NCBI GenBank assembly: GCA_031285565.1
Contig: JAITVY010000012.1
Coordinates: 1-59,304, forward strand
Direction: 5' to 3'
Length of the DNA stretch: 59,304 bases
Source of the DNA: Tannerella sp.
GTDB taxonomy: Bacteria; Bacteroidota; Bacteroidia; Bacteroidales; Tannerellaceae
The position numbers and the translations under genes are program-made. Under the pieces are notes generated by a model that saw only the letters and a program-made list of their open reading frames with translations, ran no database searches and was not told the DNA's origin. Positions 36,524-44,468 of this stretch are shown piece by piece. How positions within the stretch are numbered: the first letter of the stretch is position 1; every line of letters begins with the position of its first letter.

Positions 36524-37648
36524 TTATAGGTTTAGTAGTTTCATGATCCTATCGCGATGCTTATAAGGTACAAGCATTATCATTTCAGGATCTGTTGAAG
36601 TGCGTACATATTTTATGGTGCAGTATTGTGTACTGTCTTTATCTATTTGAATCGTAAAGTCAAACGATGTGTAATTCTCAAAATCGGCATCACTGAATAT
36701 TTCTGCACGTGCAAGTTTTTGTACCTTTTCAACATATTCAGTAATGCTGAATGTTGATTTACCCATGATTCCTTTTAAGGCTGTATACCAGTTAACTTCG
36801 TCTTTTGTCCATCCACCGGCATCGGCAGGCGATTTTTCGTTTATGTATATTTTGAGCGGATCAAAATTTTTGATCCCACCAGGCAGCCTTCTTAAATGAA
36901 TCTGTTTATTGTCATCCTGATTAAGCATAACTGCAGGATAGCTTAAAATCCGTTCCAGCGTAAATACATAATCCGTGCTTTCAACAGGAATGCCCTCCTT
37001 TATTAACTCATCCCACTTTACATCGTAATAACAAAGCAGATCTTCATTCAGATGCATATCAATCTCGAATTCAGGAAACGCATCTTTTATCTTTGATAAT
37101 CCGTAAAACATGAGTTCATATGGTCCATTCAGGCTGCAATCGAATATAACATTGAGAAAAGGACTATTTTTGCTTACTACAGCATAATATGATTCGCTAC
37201 ACGCCATTTCATAATGATGAGGAGATGGTTTAGAGTCAAAATCGACGCTTATATAACTAACTATGTAATATCGCTCCGGGAACATCGGTTTTACAAATGT
37301 ATGCTTTATGCCTGACTGTTTCATAAGCATATCGATCAATTCGCGTTTTACTTCAGGATACAATGAATTGGGTGCTACATATGTATATTCCAATTCAAGA
37401 AATTTCAGGTCGTAACTCCTGATAATATCCCATAAGTCTTCCATGTTTTCAGGCATAAATACCTGGTTCACGAGTTCTCCGGTTCCTTTGCCTCTGGCAC
37501 GATATATTTTTACAGGTTTGCCTTTGTGTATTACTTTCAATTTGAAATAATACCTCAACAAATCAATGCATTTTTCACGTTCGGGTACTACCAGGTTATA
37601 ACTGGTATCGGATCCGTCTATCTCAAATCCCTGCCAATATTCTATCAT
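36524..37648 (-). CDS. Uncharacterised protein A with conserved MIEYWQGFEIDGSDTS start
   Basis: A 374-aa soluble protein of no recognised family. Its first 16 residues are identical to those of the neighbouring gene at 37652-38740, while the rest is only distantly related (for example NVIFDCSLNGPYELMFYGLSK against LSLECPVSSIYEYFAYVIDT). It starts 3 bp after the neighbour's stop. The C-terminal region, FTIQIDKDSTQYCTIKYVR and MLVPYKHRDRIMKLL, suggests a small alpha/beta domain. It may be a partner or substrate of the adjacent radical SAM enzyme, or an immunity protein; there is no direct evidence for either. Confidence 0.72.
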   Translation of the reverse strand: MIEYWQGFEIDGSDTSYNLVVPEREKCIDLLRYYFKLKVIHKGKPVKIYRARGKGTGELVNQVFMPENMEDLWDIIRSYDLKFLELEYTYVAPNSLYPEVKRELIDMLMKQSGIKHTFVKPMFPERYYIVSYISVDFDSKPSPHHYEMACSESYYAVVSKNSPFLNVIFDCSLNGPYELMFYGLSKIKDAFPEFEIDMHLNEDLLCYYDVKWDELIKEGIPVESTDYVFTLERILSYPAVMLNQDDNKQIHLRRLPGGIKNFDPLKIYINEKSPADAGGWTKDEVNWYTALKGIMGKSTFSITEYVEKVQKLARAEIFSDADFENYTSFDFTIQIDKDSTQYCTIKYVRTSTDPEMIMLVPYKHRDRIMKLLNL

Positions 37649-37651
37649 TGA

Positions 37652-38740
37652 TTACCTATATTCTATTCCGGCTGAATCAAGTCGTTTTTCGATCTTTTGC
37701 CGGTCGTGTTGTTTGACATATAGTTCCGCAAACCATTGTCCATTATTTGGATAGGCAGTCAGCTGAGTGAAGTTCTTCCAATCCGTATCTTTTTCGGTCA
37801 GGAAAAACACAGCACATTTCATTTTATCTTTCAGCATAGGGGAAGCTTCCCTGGTTAAAAAATGGATATAAGCACCAAAACTCATCGTTTCCGGCTTCGG
37901 ATAATTGCCGTTGAGTAGTGTTACTTCGTTTTCGGCTGTAAAATAGTTGGATGTATACTTGACAGGTTTCCGAACACATGGAAAGGCTGTATGAGTTGCG
38001 ACCAGCTTCTCCATCAGTCGCTTGATTGACTCAGGACTATCCGAATGAGTTTCCAGTGTAAGACACTCGTATTCGTATAAATAGCTGGAATATGTACATC
38101 CGTATAGAAATCCACCTGCACAATCCAATCCTCCATCAACTGATATTTCAGGAAACCGTTCTGCTATGGTATCTATTACATAAGCAAAGTACTCGTAAAT
38201 AGATGATACAGGACACTCTAAGGAAAGCATCGCACTGTCGGGCAAAATCAAATTGGTAAAGCTATCACAATTTACCTGGTATCCTTCCAGTTCATAATCA
38301 CCATACCATCTAGCCCCTTCATAACAGAGAGACATCTCGAATGTACGCTTTGAAATACCAATGGAAGGATTGATTGCTTTTTTATGATCGGGAACTTCGT
38401 ATGTATTTTCCTCTTTTGCCGTAATACTTGTCATCTCATGCATTTGCCTGCGATTTTCAGACAATGCATATAGTTTCTCCTTCAAGCTATCGGGTAACAA
38501 TGCAGGGTGAATGCACTCAACGTCAATGGTAAAATTAGTCGTATTCTCACTTTTTAAAATCCGCTCGATATCCGTTGAGTCGGAGTATTTTTCATTATTC
38601 ATATGTAAAGACACTTGACTAAACAAGGGTAGTTTACTGAAAAACAATCCTAATTCGGCAACTTGCGCCTTTTGGGGCATTACAATGTTAAATGATGTGT
38701 CGGATCCGTCTATCTCGAATCCTTGCCAGTATTCTATCAT
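37652..38740 (-). CDS. Uncharacterised protein B with conserved MIEYWQGFEIDGSDTS start
   Basis: A 362-aa soluble protein, the upstream paralogue of protein A. The ATG overlaps the stop of the radical SAM gene (ATGA), implying coupled translation and probably related function. The shared N-terminal peptide is encoded with eight base differences in 48, all synonymous, including TCA against AGT for Ser16. A Cys-containing middle (DGGLDCAGGFLYGCTY) is not shared with protein A. The C-terminus (WFAELYVKQHDRQKIEKRLDSAGI) again looks like a small ferredoxin-like domain. The function is unknown. Confidence 0.72.
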   Translation of the reverse strand: MIEYWQGFEIDGSDTSFNIVMPQKAQVAELGLFFSKLPLFSQVSLHMNNEKYSDSTDIERILKSENTTNFTIDVECIHPALLPDSLKEKLYALSENRRQMHEMTSITAKEENTYEVPDHKKAINPSIGISKRTFEMSLCYEGARWYGDYELEGYQVNCDSFTNLILPDSAMLSLECPVSSIYEYFAYVIDTIAERFPEISVDGGLDCAGGFLYGCTYSSYLYEYECLTLETHSDSPESIKRLMEKLVATHTAFPCVRKPVKYTSNYFTAENEVTLLNGNYPKPETMSFGAYIHFLTREASPMLKDKMKCAVFFLTEKDTDWKNFTQLTAYPNNGQWFAELYVKQHDRQKIEKRLDSAGIEYR

Positions 38741-39918
38741 AATATGCTTTTATAAGTGGGACAATTATGTTCTCCTTGTGTAATATCACCGTATAGCCTT
38801 TCGCATATGGCACGGCATCCTCCACAGATATCTTCAAATATACAACTTCCGCAGCTACCGGGTTCTTTTTCAAACATTAATTCCCGCAATGCCATTACAC
38901 CCGGCGAATCCATCCAATAATCGGTTATGGTTTTACATGTATCGCTTAAGCTCAGATGGCTGCATGGTTTAAAACAGCCATCGGGCGATATGGCCATAAA
39001 TGTTTTTCCTGCACCACAGCCACAGGTATTTCTGCTTACTTTTCGATTATTGATATGTATCAGTAAATTTGAGTATGCCGAGTCAGTTTTTACTTTGAGA
39101 CCTCTTACCTGCTTCATTTTTCCGGCAAGCGCTAGAAACTCATTCCGGTCAAGGCTCTCTTTCGTGTAGTCTTCCTTTGGTGATGGTTTGTAACGTAATA
39201 CGTTGATGTTTTCTGCTTTATATTGTTTGGCCAAGTCGACTAACGCTTCGAAATCATCCACATTACTTTTCCTGGCTACCCAGTTTACTCCGTATGACAA
39301 TGTTGTGTGTGACAACAGTTCCAATGCATTTATTGCATACAAATAGCCATCTCTCGATCGTTTGTTGACAGCTTCAGTACTTCCATTGAGTGATATTTGC
39401 AGATGGTTCAAACCACTCTCAATTAATTCATCCAGTAATTCAGCGCTTAGTCCGAATCCACTTGAAGTAATTGTCACTGACATTTCGGTCTGTGCAACCT
39501 GCTGAACGAATCTTACAATATTGGGGTGTACCATTGGTTCACCACCTCCTATAGCTATCTGGAATACTTTCAACTGTTCTGCTTCGCGAATGAGTTGCTG
39601 CCATTGATGATACTGCATTTCGACGATTTCACCGGGAATTTTATAACAGGCTGCGCAATTGAGAGGGCAGCGGTTGGTTACGTCAATATGCAGTGATTGA
39701 GGCGAATCGGTCTCAGGATTACCAAAACAATCTGCCAACACAGATTGAATATGACCTACGAAGATCCCCAGATCGAAAAGACGATCTATAAAAGCTGTTT
39801 GCTTTCCGTCCCTGGCATATTGACTAACCAGAGATAATTCGTTACCGGAAAATAATGCAGTCATTCCGGTACGTTTCTCAAATGTATAGAGTGTTTGGTG
39901 ATAATACTTTGCAATCAT
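38737..39918 (-). CDS. Radical SAM/SPASM-domain enzyme
   Basis: A 393-aa radical SAM protein. The 4Fe-4S/SAM motif is CPLNCAAC (Cys84, Cys88, Cys91), followed by GGGEP at 124-128. A C-terminal SPASM region has the expected cysteines: CGCGAGKTFMAISPDG, CFKPCSHL, CGSCIFEDICGGCRAIC and a final CP. Residues 1-75 form a separate N-terminal region (SQYARDGKQTAFIDRLFDLGIF) that may bind substrate, as in many peptide-modifying members. SPASM enzymes usually modify peptides or proteins (thioether or C-C links, Cys/Ser oxidation) or act in cofactor pathways. No short precursor peptide was found; the next two genes are the best substrate candidates. Confidence 0.93.
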   Translation of the reverse strand: MIAKYYHQTLYTFEKRTGMTALFSGNELSLVSQYARDGKQTAFIDRLFDLGIFVGHIQSVLADCFGNPETDSPQSLHIDVTNRCPLNCAACYKIPGEIVEMQYHQWQQLIREAEQLKVFQIAIGGGEPMVHPNIVRFVQQVAQTEMSVTITSSGFGLSAELLDELIESGLNHLQISLNGSTEAVNKRSRDGYLYAINALELLSHTTLSYGVNWVARKSNVDDFEALVDLAKQYKAENINVLRYKPSPKEDYTKESLDRNEFLALAGKMKQVRGLKVKTDSAYSNLLIHINNRKVSRNTCGCGAGKTFMAISPDGCFKPCSHLSLSDTCKTITDYWMDSPGVMALRELMFEKEPGSCGSCIFEDICGGCRAICERLYGDITQGEHNCPTYKSIL

Positions 39919-40613
39919 CAGAAAGGTCTTTTTGTCTTATACGGTAAATAAGGTTGAAAAAAATCAATGACTGTATTTCTGTCCATATTTTCCAGATAAA
40001 AAGTTTTAAAGTTGGTATTGGAATAACCAATTATTTCAAGATATAATGATTGTTCTCCATATTTGTACAAATCAAGAAATGACGATTGCTCTCCATATAT
40101 GTAAAAGGCAAAACAAGTTTCATTGATAACAAATCTTTTGCGATATTCGAGAATGCCAAAAGAACGTTTATATATTATCTTTTTTGAGTTTACAATAAAC
40201 TCTTTTTTGGAAAACCATTTGAAGCAGATCAGATAAATCACTGCTATATAAATTGTTTCCAGAATCAATCCGCCCAAAGAGGTTTCATACAGAAAAGTCT
40301 GAAAAGCCGGTAAAAGGGACGATATCAAGAAATATGCAAGAATAGATACAAACGGATACAGTCCTATTATACCATATCCGATATTATAACACACAAAAAG
40401 TCTTTTCTCTGATCCGTTATCTCTAATACCTGACACGATGCCTCCTTTTCCTGTATTATGGGATAACTGAGCTATATGAAGTACATGGAGGCATGCAGGA
40501 ATACTTAAAAACCAGGGTGCACGTCCATCATGAACTAATACAGGAATAAGCATCGATAATAATAAGGCTAGTATTAGCGAAGAATAAGGCGAATATATCA
40601 GTTTTGTTATCAT
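39918..40613 (-). CDS. Uncharacterised membrane protein
   Basis: A 231-aa protein with about four transmembrane helices in its first 140 residues (LILALLLSMLIPVLV, WFLSIPACLHVLHIAQ, LYPFVSILAYFLISSLLP, ILETIYIAVIYLICF). A cytosolic beta-rich C-terminus follows (ITYKR-like strands; FAFYIYGEQSSFLDLYKYGEQSLYLEIIGYS contains a short internal repeat GEQSxxLxxY). Helices plus a beta domain recall the bPH proteins upstream in the same block. Its stop shares one base with the radical SAM start, so the two are coupled. The function is unknown. Confidence 0.7.
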   Translation of the reverse strand: MITKLIYSPYSSLILALLLSMLIPVLVHDGRAPWFLSIPACLHVLHIAQLSHNTGKGGIVSGIRDNGSEKRLFVCYNIGYGIIGLYPFVSILAYFLISSLLPAFQTFLYETSLGGLILETIYIAVIYLICFKWFSKKEFIVNSKKIIYKRSFGILEYRKRFVINETCFAFYIYGEQSSFLDLYKYGEQSLYLEIIGYSNTNFKTFYLENMDRNTVIDFFQPYLPYKTKRPF

Positions 40614-40673
40614 TCGGGTAATGTTTTTAAGTCCATTACATTATTTTTTAGGGTAATATATTATCGGGCACCT

Positions 40674-41231
40674 TCATTCATAAATCCGTCCGTCTTCTAA
40701 TAAAACCCCCAGAGTATGCCAACCGATTTCTATTTCTTCATCATCACTATCGGAATTGTCGTCCAGACACCGGACACCACATTCGAGATTAGTAAAAGGG
40801 TCAAAATTATACCACCGGTGTCCGGTTTCGGAGTCAATTCCAAAGTAACGGTATTTGTCTATTAATTGTTTGCCGCGCATTTTATGTAATTCGGCTATTT
40901 GAAATTTAAGTACTTCCAATGTGAATTCGACACCTTCTGAATGGGTATAAAAAGTCCTGTCGAAATCGTCTTTCAGATCAGGATTTGTAAATTTCCGAAT
41001 GATCCCATTATCATGGGGTACTTTATCATATGCCAGCCATTCTTCCCTGAAAGGAGCCGGTGGTGCTGTAAATGCTTCCGAAAGGAGTCTCATAAGGAGT
41101 TCTGCAGTAATTTCCCGCTCTTTATGTTTCTCTACTAATGCATAAAGTGCAAGTAAATATTCTTCCAGATCACGATTCTCATGTTTTGAGGGTAATGATC
41201 CGATTTGTTCATAAAATTCTATTACTTTCAT
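40674..41231 (-). CDS. Uncharacterised small protein, immunity-like
   Basis: A 185-aa soluble acidic protein. No known motif was recognised. An N-terminal helical region (MKVIEFYEQIGSLPSK to LLRLLSEAF-like) is followed by a beta-rich part ending in HRWYNFDPFTNLECGVRCL, an acidic loop (DDNSDSDDEE) and GWHTLGVLLEDGRIYE. Size, acidity and neighbours are typical of contact-toxin immunity proteins. Its ATG overlaps the stop of the upstream gene by 4 bp. Confidence 0.68.
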   Translation of the reverse strand: MKVIEFYEQIGSLPSKHENRDLEEYLLALYALVEKHKEREITAELLMRLLSEAFTAPPAPFREEWLAYDKVPHDNGIIRKFTNPDLKDDFDRTFYTHSEGVEFTLEVLKFQIAELHKMRGKQLIDKYRYFGIDSETGHRWYNFDPFTNLECGVRCLDDNSDSDDEEIEIGWHTLGVLLEDGRIYE

Positions 41232-42406
41232 TTGTTTTCTTTGTTATTATCAGTCTGAGGATCATATTTTCCATATTCACCAACAATCCGGCAGCACCAT
41301 TTTACATGACCATAGTTTTGTTGCCATTCAGGTGGAGTTCTTATGGCTGTTCCATCTGCGATGATGCAGTCAATATGGTCATTTTCATCCAGATTGTCAT
41401 CAGAATAAATACCGACCGGCATTCCTTCACAAAAAGATATCTCATTTCCGGCTGAATCAGCCTTTGTATCTTTTTGTGAAAGCAGGATCAAATCTTCTTC
41501 GATCAATTCGTTAAAATCAACCAGAATGCGTGGTTTATCCAATATTTTACTTAAAAGATCTTTACGAATAAACTCAATCTGCTTTACGATTTCCTCAAAA
41601 TCAATATCTGGTTTATAATCTCCTTTTTTAACTTTATCTAAAATACTATAGAAATATTCTTTCCGTTCACGATGTTCTTTTCTCAAAGCGTTTATCGCAT
41701 TTGTTTTTTCACCTGTCCGGAAATCTTTCATATTGAATTCCCTGTAATAATCATTATTCATCAGGTTGCAGACCGCATCTTCGACTTGTTTATCCATATC
41801 GGTAAAGAACCTGTTCAGCAAATTTTCTATTTCATATAGAAATTCAGTCCATGTTATTTCGAATTTGCCGTGTGATGCAGACCAAACAGGTAGCCCATCT
41901 TCATTCTTATCGGTGAAATCGTAACGAATGATCACTTTATCCCCCACATGATAAAAGAAAAGCAAACTTTTAAATCGCAGATATCCGGTATTTAAACAGC
42001 CATGATATAAAAAATATATTAAATCGCTATATACATTTTCCTGTTCTTCTGTCGTATTATCACCAACCACTTCATACCATTGTTCTACTTCTCTTAACAA
42101 CCATTCCCAACTGCCTTTGGTATAAATGAACCGGTAAGCGGTTTGGGAAATCCCTGCTGCAATCTGAGGTAGAATATCAAACAGATCTTCCAATTGGCGG
42201 ATATACGGGTATTCGTCATATGGACAGTCGGACGGATACATATCCTGCCATTCTTTCGACGACTCAAAAAGTTTAACATTACCCAATTGTATGTAATAAT
42301 GGCTATCGGTCAGCCAGAACCAGGCAATATTTTTATATCCGCTTTTCGATATGGAAAAACGGCACTTTTCTGCCGGTTGCAATTTGTAATTAAAAATATC
42401 AGCCAT
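41228..42406 (-). CDS. Uncharacterised protein, DUF5984-like
   Basis: A 392-aa soluble protein. Conserved-looking stretches are WFWLTDSHYYIQLGNVKLFE, YPYIRQLEDLFDILPQIA, TKGSWEWLLREVEQWYEVV and YLRFKSLLFFYHVGDKVII. They resemble what I recall of the DUF5984 family, but this assignment is from memory and uncertain. The C-terminal tail (ADGTAIRTPPEWQQNYGHVKWCCRIVGEYG) may be an extra domain. It overlaps the bPH gene by one base and the 185-aa gene by four. No catalytic motif was seen. Confidence 0.7.
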   Translation of the reverse strand: MADIFNYKLQPAEKCRFSISKSGYKNIAWFWLTDSHYYIQLGNVKLFESSKEWQDMYPSDCPYDEYPYIRQLEDLFDILPQIAAGISQTAYRFIYTKGSWEWLLREVEQWYEVVGDNTTEEQENVYSDLIYFLYHGCLNTGYLRFKSLLFFYHVGDKVIIRYDFTDKNEDGLPVWSASHGKFEITWTEFLYEIENLLNRFFTDMDKQVEDAVCNLMNNDYYREFNMKDFRTGEKTNAINALRKEHRERKEYFYSILDKVKKGDYKPDIDFEEIVKQIEFIRKDLLSKILDKPRILVDFNELIEEDLILLSQKDTKADSAGNEISFCEGMPVGIYSDDNLDENDHIDCIIADGTAIRTPPEWQQNYGHVKWCCRIVGEYGKYDPQTDNNKENK

Positions 42407-42972
42407 TATAAACAGGTTGTTGCTTTTGCATCAGCAGATAGTTGTTTTATCCTTTTAAATACTTCATGAGGGTCTTCTATCGCATGCCAATAATCGTATA
42501 CATTTTCTATCCCGTCCTCAGTGTCTTTTGTTTTACCACTAAAAAAGCGGATCGAGCCTACATTAAACAATCTCTCAATGATGCTTACATCAAATTCGGC
42601 AGTTATGATCCTATTGTGATTAATGACTTTAAAGTTTGCTTTAACCAAACCGGTTCGTATCATAATTCGTTTGTTAGTAAATCCGTATAAAGTATTCGAA
42701 TAAGAGAGCAATCTGCCAAAAAACGGAATCAATGGTAAAACAACCGCAAAAAAGAGGAATAAAAGAACAGGAGGAGGCTCAATTCCCCTTTCATTTGCAA
42801 CATGATAAACATAATAGGAGATAATTACTATCATTAGTCCTACAATCCAACTGGGAAGCCCGGCTAATATAAATGGTGCAAACTTAGGCTTTGCAGTCCA
42901 TAAAATTTGTTCATCTTTATTCTTTATTTTATCGAATCCGGGTAATGGATTCTGTTTAAAGATTCGTTTCAT
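42406..42972 (-). CDS. bPH-domain membrane protein 2
   Basis: A 188-aa protein with an N-terminal KDEQILWTAKPKFAPF motif, two transmembrane helices (about 38-60 and 68-90) and a C-terminal bacterial PH-like domain (YGFTNKRIMIRTGLV, NVGSIRFFSGK, HAIEDPHEVFKRIKQL). This is the bPH_2/DUF304 (YdbS-like) family. It is a tandem paralogue of the preceding gene, overlapping it by 17 bp. Such proteins sense or shape membranes; no specific role is known here. Confidence 0.82.
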   Translation of the reverse strand: MKRIFKQNPLPGFDKIKNKDEQILWTAKPKFAPFILAGLPSWIVGLMIVIISYYVYHVANERGIEPPPVLLFLFFAVVLPLIPFFGRLLSYSNTLYGFTNKRIMIRTGLVKANFKVINHNRIITAEFDVSIIERLFNVGSIRFFSGKTKDTEDGIENVYDYWHAIEDPHEVFKRIKQLSADAKATTCL

Positions 42973-43501
42973 TTTTCCGTGAAATCTGTTTTACTTTATC
43001 AAATATTTCATGCGGATTTTCGATCGCACGCCAATAGTAATAGGCTTTTTCTTTTTTCCCTTGTATTTCCCATGTTTCACCGGTAAAGAAAAGGATTGAT
43101 CCGGTATGAACGATTTTATCCAGTATATTTATTTTTACTTTGGTTTCTATAATTTCATCATATCTAATCGTTTTAAAATATGGTTTAATAAAACCATTAC
43201 GTATTATTATGCGTTTATTGGAAAACGCATACAATTGCTTCGAATAGAGTACATGCATCGTAAGAAAGAAGAGAAACGGTGTTAGAATAAAAAGTATATT
43301 TAAAATAACAGGTGATACATTTGTTGATTTAAAGCCAATACAAATATAAAAAACGATCCCCAATATATACATAATAATCATAGGAAGAAAAGGGTAGAAA
43401 AGCGGAACAGATTTAGGTTTTGCAGCCCATTGTATTTGTTCATCTTTTTCTATGATATTCTCAAATTCCCGCAATAGATCTCTGTTGATGTCCGGATTCA
43501 T
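42956..43501 (-). CDS. bPH-domain membrane protein 1
   Basis: A 181-aa protein with the same plan as its neighbour: KDEQIQWAAKPKSVPLFYP, two transmembrane helices, then YAFSNKRIIIRNGFIKPYFK, HTGSILFFTGETW and RAIENPHEIFDKVKQI. The two share the motif order throughout, consistent with a local duplication followed by divergence. A 200-bp gap upstream (43502-43701), the largest in the block, may hold a separate promoter. Confidence 0.82.
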   Translation of the reverse strand: MNPDINRDLLREFENIIEKDEQIQWAAKPKSVPLFYPFLPMIIMYILGIVFYICIGFKSTNVSPVILNILFILTPFLFFLTMHVLYSKQLYAFSNKRIIIRNGFIKPYFKTIRYDEIIETKVKINILDKIVHTGSILFFTGETWEIQGKKEKAYYYWRAIENPHEIFDKVKQISRKNETNL

Positions 43502-43701
43502 TTTTTGTTATAAAGTTATATTATTCCTATAAGTATTGTCTCTGTTTTTTATACAGCAAATCCTCGTCACTCCCATTTACGAAGTAACAATATGAATGAC
43601 AAAGATTGTAAAAAATAAAATCTTTCTTTATAGATGATATTTTTTATCTTTTTACATAATGCATATCGCACAAAAGGACTTATTTTATTCTTTATCCTCT
43701 T

Positions 43702-44442
43702 TTATCCATCGTAAGTCATGGATTCTATTTCTCGATTATTGATTTCAACATCCAATATATGATCCGACCAGAAATCATCTCCACACACAATATATGAATA
43801 TATATTCCCGAATGGATCGATTGTTATATTAATCCGGTAAACTTCCAAAGTATCATACCAGTTCTTATCTGCTTTATCTTCAAAATCTGTGTTATTATAA
43901 AACGCGGTTAATTCGTGTTCGCAACCTGCCAGCCAATTCAGATGAGCAGTTATTTCATACCCATATTTCCCAATTTGATTGTCCGGTAAACAAATCTTAA
44001 CATCATTATTTTTGACGAATTTATTAAAAATAACAATTTTCTTTTTCTTAATAGTAAATGTGTTATTCGTATTTTCAGAGACTTTAAAATCAGCCATTTC
44101 CAATTTAGCCTGTTCATTTCTTTGTCTGGATTTCCGAATGTCCTTGATAATGAAATTATCATGGTGCGATTCTGCTTTTTCTTTCATCACAAATAACTTC
44201 GAACTGTCTTTCCGGTTGTTTTTATCGGCTATCGTTTCAAAAAGATCATAGGCGGATTTATGAAAACCCAACAGGCTATACACATTTGAAAGTATTAAAT
44301 CTTCTTGTTTTGTCCGGTCATTTTTTTCTTTCAATTCATGTAAAAGATCATAAAGCCTCCCGACACTCTCGTGAGATCCCTTAGACTTTCTGAATGCATC
44401 AGAAAATTCAATATAATCTTTCATATAGTTCTTCGCTATCAT
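43702..44442 (-). CDS. Uncharacterised protein, DUF2262/DUF6985-like C-terminus
   Basis: A 246-aa soluble protein. The N-terminal half is helical and TPR-like (SVGRLYDLLHELKEKND, LSNVYSLLGFHKSAYDLFETIA). The C-terminal half is beta-rich (DVKICLPDNQIGKYGYEITAHLNWLAGCEHELTAFY, YSYIVCGDDFWSDHILDVEI). The latter resembles small immunity-type domains such as DUF2262/DUF6985, from memory and uncertain. An internal Met (MKDYIEFSD, 44424) is an alternative start. It lies 26 bp after the 448-aa gene. Confidence 0.65.
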   Translation of the reverse strand: MIAKNYMKDYIEFSDAFRKSKGSHESVGRLYDLLHELKEKNDRTKQEDLILSNVYSLLGFHKSAYDLFETIADKNNRKDSSKLFVMKEKAESHHDNFIIKDIRKSRQRNEQAKLEMADFKVSENTNNTFTIKKKKIVIFNKFVKNNDVKICLPDNQIGKYGYEITAHLNWLAGCEHELTAFYNNTDFEDKADKNWYDTLEVYRINITIDPFGNIYSYIVCGDDFWSDHILDVEINNREIESMTYDG

Positions 44443-44468
44443 CTTTATAAAATGTTTTATTGCGCTTT

